This document shows positions 45,784 through 56,886 of a DNA stretch of 64,000 nucleotides, in pieces. Location of the stretch: contig JARDYH010000006.1 of assembly GCA_029215795.1 (NCBI GenBank), positions 27,605,501 through 27,669,500 of the forward strand, written 5' to 3'. A program made the translations under genes and the position numbers. Below the pieces are notes generated by a model, which saw only the letters and a program-made list of their open reading frames with translations, was not told where the DNA came from and did no database searches. How positions within the stretch are numbered: the stretch's first letter is position 1; every line of letters begins with the position of its first letter. The stretch comes from Anniella stebbinsi. Taxonomy: Eukaryota > Chordata > Lepidosauria > Squamata > Anniellidae.

Positions 45784-45819
45784 TTATATTATTATTATTA
45801 TTATTATTATATTATATTA

Positions 45820-45852
<33 letters not shown>

Positions 45853-46090
45853 CTTTATTTATGTCCCACCTTTTGCCCAATGCTGGGCGTCAAGGTGGCA
45901 TTACAAAATTAAAACATATACAGTTAAAAGCTATAAATAAGAAATATACAAAACTAAAGTTAAAAATAAATTAAATAGGTTTAAATATTAAAACATTTCA
46001 ACATTTAAAATACATATTAAAATTAAAAATTAAAAATACTATTCTCCAAAGGCTTGCTGGAATGAGAAAGTTTTTGTGTGCCTCTGGAAA
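45784..46090 (-). mobile_element. LINE/SINE tail with (ATT)n
   Basis: (ATT)n at 45784-45852 followed by TCTTTATTTATGTCCCACCT and CCCAATGCTGGGCGTCAAGG reads as a reversed retroelement 3' end. Confidence 0.55.
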
Positions 46091-46404
46091 CACATCAAGG
46101 AGGGAGCCAGTCTAGCTTCCCTGAGAGCAAATGGATTTTCTGAACCCTTATGACAGCCAAAAGACTGATATTACAACACTGGAAGGATAAATGTTCACCT
46201 CCTATAATGCAATGAGCTGAGGACCTAACATCACTATCATCATTTGAACAGGTGGTATATATGTGCCACTCACAAATGGATAAATATATGGATATTTGGT
46301 GTGCTTTTCTTTTCACGATTTCTTTTTTGTTTTGTTTCACAACAAAAAGGTGGAAAAAGCTTAGTAAAAAAATAATTGTCAAAGTTTAGGATGGACTGAA
46401 TTGA

Positions 46405-47130
46405 TCAACCAGGGATGTCGAAACCAAAAAAATAATCTAATCTAATGCAATTATGATGAACTGATGAAATAAAAGAATACTCTCTATCAACAGGATGTAA
46501 TATTCTCCAAGCATCAATTAAATCATATTCCATCATGTAGGCCTGAAGTGCCAGTCTCACAGCTGTTTGAGTCTTAGGAGGAAGTGTACTTCTATCCAGC
46601 AAAGGATCTAAAACTTCATAAAAGTCCCCACCCACAATCAAATACTCATAAGCAATATTGACCAGATTACTAAAACAATCATGAAACATATCCGGGGAAT
46701 TGATATTAGGTCTCTATATATTAATCATAGTAATTAGTTTGTCCATATGCTTCCCAACCAAAATCAAAAAGCACCCCCTCAGTATTAAGAACCACATGTT
46801 AAATTACAACAGAGAGTCATTTATGGATCAAAATTGCCACCCCTTTACATCTTGTTGAAGTATCTGACACATAAACCTCACCAACCCTGTCCTTTCTCAA
46901 CATATGTTCATCAACAACCATCAAATGAGTTTCTTGCAGAACTGCAACATCAGCATTAAGCTCTTTTAACTTAGAAAGTGCTCTTTCCTGCTTATTTACA
47001 TTTTGCAGCCCTTTGACATTCCATGAGATCAAATTATTTATCCCACCACACAGACAGCTCCTTCCAGATTTATAAACAACAACTAATATTACATAGTATA
47101 GATTGTATAGCAAATGAATCCAATGTTTAT
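46405..47130 (-). mobile_element. L1/Tx1-type LINE endonuclease relic
   Basis: Minus-strand frames contain NLISWNVKGLQNVNKQERAL, LKELNADVAVLQETHL, GVAILIHK, YLIVGGDFYEVLDPLLDRS and CIRLDYFF, in the order of the apurinic endonuclease domain at the start of L1 ORF2 (WNVxGL, LQETH, GGDFN, RxDYxF). The usual GGDFN reads GGDFY. Frameshifted and isolated from any reverse transcriptase. Confidence 0.75.
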
Positions 47131-47319
47131 GTTTAAAATAAACAATTTCTGACAATCTTAGAATAATATTTGTAATATTGGAACTGAGAAAACTCTTAAA
47201 ATTATCCAGAAATATACGTAATAATGGGGGGAAATCCCCCCAAATAAGAATAAAATAACCCAATTTGTGATAAAAAGTGCCCCAACCCCCCTGTACCACC
47301 ACAGCCTCAAACACTAGGC

Positions 47320-48100
47320 CTAGACAAGCACACCCCTCTCAGGCTAAGCCCCAACACTTAAATACCTGAGGGAAGGGTAAAAGACACACCACTTTTCCCT
47401 TATAGCAGAGAGGAAAAGGGTGTTAAGGGTTTTTGAATAAGGTTCTCCTGTGAGTATGTTGGCTGAAGGTGTAATGATATGTGTTTCTTTGTTATACTGA
47501 TAGAGCAGGTTACAAAGCCAAGCTGACACGTGGTTTGTGGTAGCAAAAATGAAAGGAAATGCTTATTGTTGTTAACAGTCTTTTCAAATCAATTTAAAAC
47601 CTGCCTATTCTTAATACTTCAAATAATCTTGTTAATAATAATCCTAGGTACTTATAATCTCTTCACACACTCCTGACTAGAACACACACAGCTATCATCC
47701 ACACAACTACCCTCCACCCAACCAAGACAATAAGATGATAAGATGATAAGATGATCTAAAACACTCCCCTCACACAATATATACTCCTCCCCCTCCCTTT
47801 CCCAGCATCATCAGCCACACCCACTCAGTCCAACATTCTGCACTCTCCAAACACACTAAACCAGACATACTTAAGGAAACAGAAATGTGGGGTATCGTCA
47901 CCCTCCCCAACAAAATAACAACAGCAACAAAGAAAAACTTGACCAAAACAAAACAAAAATCAATATAAGAAAAAAAACCTTTTTGCCTTCCATTTGGACC
48001 AATGTGCAACTGTAGTCCTCCACCAGGCCCCTCCCATATGCAAAATATGAATACAAAATAAGAGTACAAACAAACAGACTTTACAAGAAAGAAAGAAGGG
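47320..48100. other. A/C-rich intergenic DNA
   Basis: No gene seen. It could be the 5' part of the neighbouring L1-type relic, but nothing is legible. Confidence 0.35.
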
Positions 48101-48109
48101 GGGAAACCA

Positions 48110-48545
48110 CATTATGTATTTATTTATTTATTTATTGCATTTGTATACCGCCCCATAGCCGAAGCTCTCTGGGCGGTTTACATAGGATTAAAACAATTAA
48201 AAACAATATACAAAAGTTAAAATAACACAAGCATGCAATATATACATACATTTAAAACCACTATAATAACTTTAAAAAGCTGTAAGCCTAAAAACAAAAA
48301 CAAACTCAAGCTCCTCAGATATTGCCAAATGCCTAAGAGAAGAGGAAAGTCTTGACCTGGCACCAAAAAGATAGCAACCAGGCGGGCCTCATCAGGGAGA
48401 TCATTCCACAATTGGGGGGCCACCACAGAGAAGGCCCTCTCCCTTGTTGCCAACCTCCGAGCTTCCCTCGGAGTAGGCACTCGGAGGAGGGCCTTAGATG
48501 TTGAACGTAGTGTTCGGGTAGATTCATGTCGGGAAAGGCGTTCCA
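48110..48545 (-). mobile_element. L2-type LINE 3' end
   Basis: The (TATT)n tail at 48116-48138 and ACCGCCCCATAGCCGAAGCT mark the 3' end. Upstream on the minus strand the frame includes LLRVPTPREARRLATRERAF and SVVAPQLWNDLPDEARL, the conserved L2 C-terminus. Well preserved, so fairly recent. Confidence 0.85.
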
Positions 48546-49700
48546 TCAGGTATTAAAAACTAAAAGAAATAAGAATCAATGGGTATTTAAAATATCCATT
48601 TAAAATATCAGCTACTAGGAAGAACTATTGCTATGGTACATATAGCCAGTGTTTAGTAACAAAACTATAAAAATATAATATTAAAATTATATATAGTTAT
48701 TGTACAAGTTGATACATTGAAGGAGAGAAAGAAGGAAATGATAACGGGAGAAAAAAGAAGGAAAAAGAGAGAGAGAAAAAACTGGCAAAGAGAAAGAAAA
48801 AAAGAACACAGTAGCAATGAAATGCAAAACAAAGATGTCTGGCATGACATCCAGACTTCTTATCAAAAATGGTTGAGAATAAATGAAAACAAGCTCGAAG
48901 ACTCTGGCTAGCAACCAAGTAAGTGAAAACAAACTGGAAAAGTCTGGCTAGCAACCAAAGACTAGCTGATCAATCTCAGGTTGAAGGTTGATCCTTGGTT
49001 TTAATTTTAATGCCAGTGAGAAATGACTCTGCTGCGTCAGGACTCTGAAACCTCTTCATCTGGCCTTCAAAAGAAATACAAAATATGGCAGGATATTTTA
49101 TGTAATATTGAATTCCAGGGATCTGAATTGCTAGGATTCTCACCTTGGTAAACTGCCTTCTTCTGTCCCCAATCTTTTGAGCCAGTACACATTGCTATCT
49201 AAATAAGGGAGACCCCATAAGTCCATTAAGTGCAGAGTCCAAAATTACTAGAGAAAGCAATCCCATGGTCCCTGAGTGAGTCTCCCAGGGACCATAGGAT
49301 GACTCAGAAAGCCCCTTCTGAGGTAGGAGACAAAGCTCCAAACTCAGAAGGGGGAGTCGGAGATCTGCTCCATGTCTCTGCCCCCTTGCAACCAGTGTGG
49401 AGAGAACCACCAACTGCTTCTCCAAGTTCAGAAAATTGACGCCAGAAAGGGGGAAAAGAAGGTGTTCAGGTGAGCAGAGAAAGGAGGAGACCAGAGAGGC
49501 CAGGATATGGTTTATTCTGAGTCTCCTCCGGCCTCTTTCCCTCCCCCTCCAAAACACAGCCCATCTAACCAAAATAATTGAGATCAGTGGAGGGGGAGAT
49601 AAATATTGCATCACCAGCTCTGCCGGCCCTGCTGGCTTCAGTACTGCAAGGTATAGGAATCTCAGAACCCTCAGAGTTCAAGGAGACAACCAGTAGGATT
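48546..49700. other. Intergenic DNA
   Basis: Purine-rich 48717-48810, and a short direct repeat (GAAAACAAGCTCGAAGACTC and GAAAACAAACTGGAAAAGTC, then TGGCTAGCAACCAA each time) at 48884-48958. An open minus frame at 49195-49614 has no recognisable domain. Confidence 0.4.
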
Positions 49701-49710
49701 GGACCCTAGG

Positions 49711-49900
49711 TTAGGGTGACCATATTTTGGAAACCAAAAAGGAGGACAACATGGATGGCCTCCAAGGGGGCATTCCCACCAACATGTCTGCCCCCCAGTG
49801 GGCATGTCCAGCACCAAGGGGGTGTGACCACCTGAACATAGGCTTGGTCACATGTCTGATTGTACAGCACACAATTAAGACAAATCTGTTCTACACAACA
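49711..49900. mobile_element. hAT-type fragment, TAGGGTGACCATATTTTGG start
   Basis: TTAGGGTGACCATATTTTGG with CCAAAAAGGAGGAC resembles the left end of 11619-12438. No matching right end was found. A further TTAGGGTGACCATCTG start is at 50968. Confidence 0.5.
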
Positions 49901-50009
49901 TCTTAATGTTAAAATCACGGAAATAACAAGTGAGACAAGTGACGTATCTGAAATTAACTACACACATTCCTACTTTTGTAGCTTTTGCTGCTCTTTGCTG
50001 CTATACTCT

Positions 50010-50552
50010 GGTTGAATTCAGACAACACATTAAGCAACTGAGGGGGGGAAACAATCGTCAGTTGTGTTGCTTATTGTGTTGCATGGAGGGTAATACGCTG
50101 CTCACAAACTACTGATAGTATGCTATTCCACCCAAATAAGCAACTGAGAGAAACAACTGGCTTGCAAGTTGTTTAGCTCAAAGCCAGTTGTTTAAAGTGT
50201 TGTGTGGAGGGATGAGTGTGTTAATGGTGTGTGGTGAGTGGGTTAAAACACAAGCCCATAGAGGCAGGCGACAAGAGCGACCAAAGTGGCAGCTGCCACT
50301 CTGTTACAACTGGTGCAACTTGCAGAGGCTGCTGGGATAGAACTGGGAGGACTGAGGGAGGAGGGAGGAAGGGAAGGGAGAGGGGCAGGGGCTGTGCCAG
50401 TCAAATGCTGGGTTGACTATTAGTCCACTCAACGCCAGCCCCAACCACCCACAGTTGTGTAGGAATATGTTGTGTGGGGAGTACCCACAAAATAACCAAC
50501 TGTGAGTTGGCTACTGAACCCACCATTGACTAATGTGTTGTCTGAATTCAGC
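50010..50552. mobile_element. Inverted-repeat element, TGAATTCAGACAACACATTA ends
   Basis: TGAATTCAGACAACACATTA at the left and TAATGTGTTGTCTGAATTCA at the right are complementary over about 20 bp. The interior carries GGGGGAAACAATCGTCAGTTG, shared with 25160-25380. No transposase. Confidence 0.75.
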
Positions 50553-52373
50553 ATCTGTGTGTTACATTCTCCCCTTCCTTCAAATATCTTTCCTGATTGT
50601 ATCCTCACTCCACTGCAAGTTGCTGCTTAACAGGGCTTGCTGCCGGTTGGCTGGCTGGCTTTTTTATTTTTAAAATTCAATTCTTTTTTAAAAAAACTTG
50701 TGCATGATTGTCATAAGTTTCTCTACTCTAACATCAGGGTGGGTGTTGTGGGTGGTAGACGCTACTTCTCCCATTCACACTTCTCACTTATATACATTAG
50801 CTTCTCAAGGCTTTTGCACTGGCACCACTTTTCACATCCAAAATTTGAACTCCTGCCTACTTCCTACTTCATGACTCTGAGACCCTCTTTCTAATGCCCT
50901 GCATTGCATGCCAGTACCATGGGGCTAAGTTACAACAGGTGTCTCTGGAGTGTCTGTGCAATCTCAGTTAGGGTGACCATCTGACCAGAAATGCCTAGAC
51001 ATGTCCGGAAATGAGGTCCATTTGGGAGGTCTGGCCAGTTTTCTCAATATTTATTCAAATGGCCAGGAAAATGAATCACCTCTGTGTCTCCTGGAACTCT
51101 GGGAGGCATGTTGTAGGACAGAGAAGTGGCTGAGACTAACAAAGGAGATACACTGCATTCTGGACTACAGGGAGGATGCTGGGAGTGGTAGTCTGATGAG
51201 GCAAGGCACCCTCTTGGCTCTGCCCTTCTAGCATGATGCCGTCACTTCATTTTTTGTCTAGAGCCCTTGGTCATTCACTCACCTGGCTGTGTCTGCTGCT
51301 GCTGGCTGCTGGCCTCGCTCACCTTCCCTGGAAGCTACAAGCTTCAGTCTTGAGAACCAACAAGTGAGGGGAGCCAGGGAGGGAGGAATGGAAGGCAGAG
51401 CACAGGCAGAGATATCCCCAGCCATGTGCTCCACTCCCCACCCGCCCCACAAGCTTTTTCAGGCAGGCACCGATGGGAGTGGGAGGAGAAGGGTTTGTAA
51501 TGGCAGAGGGAGAAGGGAACAAAAATTACATACCTTTTCCAGCCATGGAGTCTTTGATAAGAGCAGTCCCAGCCCCCCCCCCCCCCCCCCGGCCATCCAG
51601 GATTTTCTTGGCAGTCGCCACTTGCCACGGCATAGGCCCCTTTGGCCTGGGTGGTCACACCAGGGGTCTGGATCTGGCAGGAACCTTTTACGGGCCTGCA
51701 GAAAGACAGCTCCCAGCCCTTCCCTTCACCATCCAGGTGGCAGTCTTCCTGTGTATTCCATGAGGTTTGGCCTCCCCTTTTTGTTTTTGAGTTTGACAAC
51801 AACAAGCACAGCTGGGTGGCCAAAATCAGGTATGCTTAATAGCAATATTTAGAAGGCTGCAGTAGGTGGAAAGCAGGGAGGGGAAAGAACATTTCTCTGC
51901 TGGGTTTTTTTTATTGCCCTTTGCTGCTTTGCTTACCCCGCCTTGATCCACTGGGAGAGGCAGGTAATAAATAAATAAATTATTATTATTATTATTATTA
52001 TTATTATGGAAAATGCAAACAATTAAACTATACGTGTGCATTGCAGTAGCTATGTTGATGTGAATACTGTAATTGCTGGAGATATCCTCTAAATTGTCCA
52101 GACACACTTAAATAAGACAAATTGCATGGTGTTTTGTTTGCTGTGATGCTATCAATTATTATGCAGTAATGTACAGCAACAGTATAGAATCAAAATCCAA
52201 GATAAGAACACAAAAAGTATCATATAAATGTATTAAAATTAATAAATGTGTCATCATGGCGCAAGCTATGCTAATAGCTCAGTCATACAATGTGATATCA
52301 TGCATTTCATTTGGGACATGGAAAGCCAAAAAGGGAGGCAGAGTGTTCCTGGTCATGCTCTACTTTTAACAAG

Positions 52374-53450
52374 TGTGTCTCTGCTAATTCTCCTTGATCT
52401 TTCAGCGGCTTTCGATACCATCGACCATGGTACCCTTCTGGGACGACTGGCTGAGTTGGGAGTGGGAGGCACTGCATTGCAGTGGTTCCGCTCCTACTTG
52501 GGGGGTCGGCTCCAGAAGGTGGTGTTTGGGGGACATTGCTTGGCCCCATGGATTCTCCAGTATGGGGTCCCACAGGGATCAGTCTTGTCCCCCATGCTGT
52601 TCAACATCTACATGAAACCATTGGGTGCGGTCATCTGGAGTTTTGGAGTGTGTTGTCATCAGTACGCTGATGGCACACAACTCTATTTCTCCTTTTCATC
52701 TTCAGCAGGTGAGGCTGTGGATGTGCTGAACCAGTGCCTGGCTGTGACAATGGACTAACAAACTGAAACTCAATCCAGACAAGACTGAGATGCTGTTAGT
52801 GGGTGGTTCTGCTGACTGGATGGAGGGTGTTCAACCTGTTCTGGATGGGGTTGCGCTCCCCTTGAAGGAGTGGGTTCGTAGCTTGGGGGTTCTCCTAGAA
52901 CCATCTCTGTCACTTGAGGCACAGGAGGCCTTGGTGGCACAGAGTGCCTTCTACCAACTTCGGTTGGTGGCCCAGCTATGCCCCTATCTGGACAGGGATA
53001 ACCTGGCTTCAGGTGTCTACGCTCTGGTAATTTCTAAATTGGATTACTGCAATGCACTCTATGTGGGGATGCCTTTGAAGACAGTTCAGAAGCTGCAGCT
53101 TGTGCAAAATGCAGCGGCCAGATTGATTACAAGAACCAGAAGGTTCGAGCATAAAAGACGTACTCTGGCCTGCTTGCATTGGCTGCCTATACATTTCCGA
53201 GCCTGATTCAAGGTGCTGGTTCTAACCTATAATGCCTGATGGAACGCCTCTCCCGACACAAACCTACCCATACACTATGATCCATATTTAAGGTCCTCCT
53301 CCGGTTGCCTACTCCAAGGGAAGCACGGAGGGTGGCAACAAGGGAGAGGGCCTTTTCAGTGGTGTTATCTTTTTGGCGCCAGGTCAAGACTTTCCTCTTC
53401 TCCCAGGCATTTAACAGCATAATGATGAGGGTTTTGTGTTGTTGTTGTTG
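52374..53450 (+). mobile_element. L2-type LINE, 5'-truncated
   Basis: Reverse transcriptase from [19 protein letters not shown] through [18 protein letters not shown], a [12 protein letters not shown] catalytic motif (YADG in place of YADD), LKLNPDKTEMLLVGG and LQLVQNAAARLITRTRRFEH to LHWLPI. At least one frameshift (near 52757) and missing pieces near 53230. It sits precisely where copy A of the duplication reads through. Confidence 0.9.
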
Positions 53451-53898
53451 AAGAACATTACCTGATTACATTATGTAATTCCTTTTTTTAAAAAAAAAAT
53501 GCTGAAAGGCTCTCAAGAGAAAACCAATTTCTCAAATTTTATGGGATCTTTCCCATCACAAGTGAAATGGAGAAAAACACCAGAATAAATATCAAGAATT
53601 GCCTCTTTATTTGCAAAATATTGTAAAGAATTGGCAAAGCAGTATGGGCATGCACTGCTTTTGGCTGGAATTCATAACTCTCAAAAATATTCTCATTACA
53701 GGATAATTTCCTTTGTCTATTTTTAGTCTCTCATAGCAACATAAAACAATGAGCCATGGGATTATTTTTCATTCAGTATAATCTAATTCTTTAGAGAATA
53801 ATAATCCAACCTGTGCTAGATGGGATCATGCTCCCCTTGAAGACCCAGGTCTGCAGTTTGGCTAAAGTCCTGGATTCAGCCCTGAACTGGATGCCTAA

Positions 53899-54427
53899 GG
53901 CCTTTTCCACACCAGGCAAAATGCCTGGGATGGACCCCGGCTGCTCCCTGTGAGTCCGCATGATATACAGGGAGTAGCGGGGGGCGGGCATGGGATTTTT
54001 CCTGGTTCTCAGGAACCAGAAAAATCCTGAATCTTCTGCGGTCTGGGGAAGTTCCCAGGACTGTGGAAAAATGTGGTCACCCGCCCCAGTGCAGCCGCAC
54101 TTATTCGCAAGTGTGAATGGAGCCACACCGTGCAGCTCTGACACCATCAGGAGAGGGGTGGAAGCAAAATCTCCATCCCCAGGATGGCAGGGGGAGGGGG
54201 GCGATTGCGTGCTGTGTTTTTGTTTTTTTAAACTTACTTTTGCTCTGGAGCGCAGTAGCGCTCTCCTCAGTTTTTTTAAAAAATGGCGGGTGTGATGTCC
54301 GATGGCCTGGGAGGAGTCCGGGCCATCACGCCCATTAGATGTGGCTTGAAGGCGCTGATCCCAGAAGTGGCTACTTCTGGGATCGCCCTCTCCCTGCCCT
54401 CTCCACCCCTATGGTGTGGAAAGGGCT
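53899..54427. mobile_element. PIF/Harbinger MITE
   Basis: GGCCTTTTCCACACC at the left and GGTGTGGAAAGGGCT at the right, flanked by TAA on both sides (53896-53898, 54428-54430). GC-rich interior with inverted repeats and a minus-strand donor-like AAAAGTAAGT near 54232. Confidence 0.85.
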
Positions 54428-54739
54428 TAATTTTCAGCAGTGGCCAGGGGTGTTATTGCACCACCCTGGCTAGTTTGCCAACTGCACCCATTTCTGTTGA
54501 TGCCAAGATTTAATGGGAGGCTTCATGAGGACTAGGGATTGTCCTTATCCACCTCTGTGTTGCCAAAACTGCTAGAATATAAGTAACATAATAACATATG
54601 ATCTCACTACAGGACAAGGAGACAGACTGCCGAAGGAACACTGTGTTCTGCTCTTATTCTCAAAGAGTTTAAACGTCACTGTCCTAACTACAAACCCTTG
54701 TGACGTAAGTTTTGTTCCACTTTATTTCATTTTCACGTT

Positions 54740-54990
54740 CTTATGGATAAATTCCTAGAGGAGAAAGCTATCATTGGCTACTAGCCCTGATGGTTACATG
54801 CTACCTCCAGTATCTGAGACAGTAAGCCTGTGTGCACCAGTTGCTGGGGAACATGGGTGGGAGCGTCCTGTTGCACCATGACCTGCTTTGGTGGTTCCTG
54901 GTTGATAGGTGGTTGGCCACTGCGTGAGCAGAGTGCTGAACTAGATGGACCCTTGGTCTGATCCAGCATGGCTCTTCTTATGCTCTTATG
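54740..54990 (+). mobile_element. CR1 LINE 3' end fragment
   Basis: TGGATAAATTCCTAGAGGAG followed by GAACTAGATGGACCCTTGG and CTTATGCTCTTATGC, as in 21680 and 33905. Confidence 0.75.
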
Positions 54991-55119
54991 CTTAATTCTA
55001 ATTGGGCTTAATGTGAAATGGAGGGTGAGGGATCAATCTTCTGTTTTAGCCCCTTCTTCATTGTTAATGATGTTAACATCATTGTTTAGGATGTTTTAGG
55101 ATGTTTTATGCAGTTTTAA

Positions 55120-55203
55120 TAATATGTTTTAATCAGTTTTATGTATTTTATCATGTTGTTGTTCCCCGCCTCGATCCAGACGGAGAGGCGGGTAAGAAAT
55201 AAA

Positions 55204-55247
<44 letters not shown>

Positions 55248-55250
55248 TTG
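55120..55250 (+). mobile_element. Retroelement tail with (ATT)n
   Basis: CCCCGCCTCGATCCAGACGG, GAGGCGGGTAAGAAATAAAT and a (TTA)n run; the same tail was inserted into copy B at 51935. Confidence 0.6.
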
Positions 55251-55499
55251 CATAGTAAATTGATACAGTGCATGCATAGTTACTAAGGTTACAAAATCCT
55301 ATAAACAGCCTATTTGCACTACTGCTTTAAAATGGTTTAAAATGGTTTATAACAGTTTTGAGAACAGTTGGGGCCCAGGACACACTCCATATACAGTTTT
55401 TGAAACGTTTTCAAAGTGTTTTATCCTGCATGTGTAGATAGGTTCATACACTTAGCTGGGAGTAAGTCCCATTGAATTCACTGGGTTTTACTTGAAAGT

Positions 55500-55575
55500 A
55501 GGCATTTATTTATTTATTTATTTATTTATTACATTTGTATACCACCCCATAGCCAAAGCTCTCTGGGATTGCACT
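55500..55575 (-). mobile_element. L2 LINE 3' end scrap
   Basis: (ATTT)n then ACATTTGTATACCACCCCAT and AGCCAAAGCTCTCTGGG, the same sequence as the L2 end at 48118. Confidence 0.7.
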
Positions 55576-55596
55576 GTAAGTTGCTATGGATCTCGG

Positions 55597-55953
55597 GCCC
55601 CCTCCACAAGGATGCGCTTTTGCGCCCGGTTCGGGGATTATGCGCATTTTCGCGGAGGCGCATTTACGCCTAATCCCTCTGCACGGGAGGCGGCGAGAAG
55701 CGGCGAAGCGCATTAAAAGATGCCCAAAAAGCACTTTACAGGTAGTTAATGCGCATAATCGCTTGTTCACACAGCGAAAATGCGCTTTAACGGCCGGAGC
55801 AAAATAAAAGTCGCTATTTAACGCGCGTTCGAAAATGCGCATTATCGGGGAGATAACGCGCCTGTACGCCCGTTTTGCGCTCCGCTCGTGTGTAGGTAAA
55901 ATTTATAATGAGCCTTCAAGGCTCATTAAACGTCTCGTGTGGAGGAGGCCTCT
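55597..55953. mobile_element. CpG-rich MITE, copy 2
   Basis: GGCCCCCTCCACAAGG to TGTGGAGGAGGCC; nearly identical over its length to 23385-23745, including GAGATAACGCGCCT and TTTGCGCTCCGCT. Confidence 0.8.
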
Positions 55954-56886
55954 CTCTCCCTCACTGTATGGCTGCCTCCATATATATATGGGAGATGGCT
56001 TCTCTCCCTATAATACAATTACCTAGAAAACAATGCATTATGATATCCTGCAGCTGCTGCCTCATTTTGGGAACGAGAAAGAATTTTTATCTTGTGCAGC
56101 AGGTCCCACTCTTTCTAGCTGCTGCAAGGAGATTTAAACTGTTAAGGGAAAAGTGGGGGGGGGAGTTGAGGAGAGCCCTTGGCACCCTTACAAGGTGTTG
56201 AGTAGGGCAGGACCTTGCAGCCAAAGTTCAGGGGCCCACAGAAAGGAGCAGATAATGTGGAAGTGTCAAACAGGTTTCAGCACAGTGATGGCAGGAGAAT
56301 GCAGGGAGCAGATCAGGGCTGAAGATGCTTGCCACAGTATCTTTTATTTTTTCTTATTAAAACAAAACAGTTTATAGCCACACATGTGGATACCGTAGTT
56401 ACAGATTCACACTGTATTATATTACCCTTTTCTACAACAAAATTGTGCTTAGTCCCATGTAAATGTTTTTAGTTCATTTTATTCCTGTACTCATGACGGT
56501 ATTATGATTTAAGTCTGTTTAAGCAGCTGTAAAGCACAGAATGGCATACCTTATGGCATCTTGAAGGATCGATAGCATGAATTCATACCCCTCTCATAAA
56601 GTGAGAAGGATAGTTCAGCATATTGAAACTGTGATCCAAATCACAGAACAGCTTTGTATTCTCCTAAGGTTTTCCAATGAATTCAATGATCTTCCTCTTC
56701 CTCTTCTTTCTTTTTGGCATGCAGTCAGACAATTTCATGTTGAAGCATGGGGAATTTTGACTTTCAGGGAATGGATGTGTATGTAGCATGGGCAAAAGGA
56801 ATATATCTTGACTAAACTAGTTGTCCTTACACTGTAAAGTGGTTGGAGCTTAATGAGACTACTGGCATTTCATAATATGGCTTAAT

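Larger units (their letters stand above)
51505..54720. repeat. Direct duplication, copy B, with three insertions
   Basis: Collinear with 37195-39010. It is interrupted by an LINE/SINE tail with (ATT)n (51935-52010), an L2 LINE (52374-53450) and a block containing a Harbinger MITE (about 53545-54490). The three insertions therefore postdate the duplication or are absent from copy A. A C-run at 51571-51591 generates spurious frames. Confidence 0.8.

Noticed and set aside
51344..51823. 159-codon minus frame in duplication copy B as a gene
   Set aside because: It crosses a C-run that is length-unstable, copy A does not keep the same frame, and no domain is visible.
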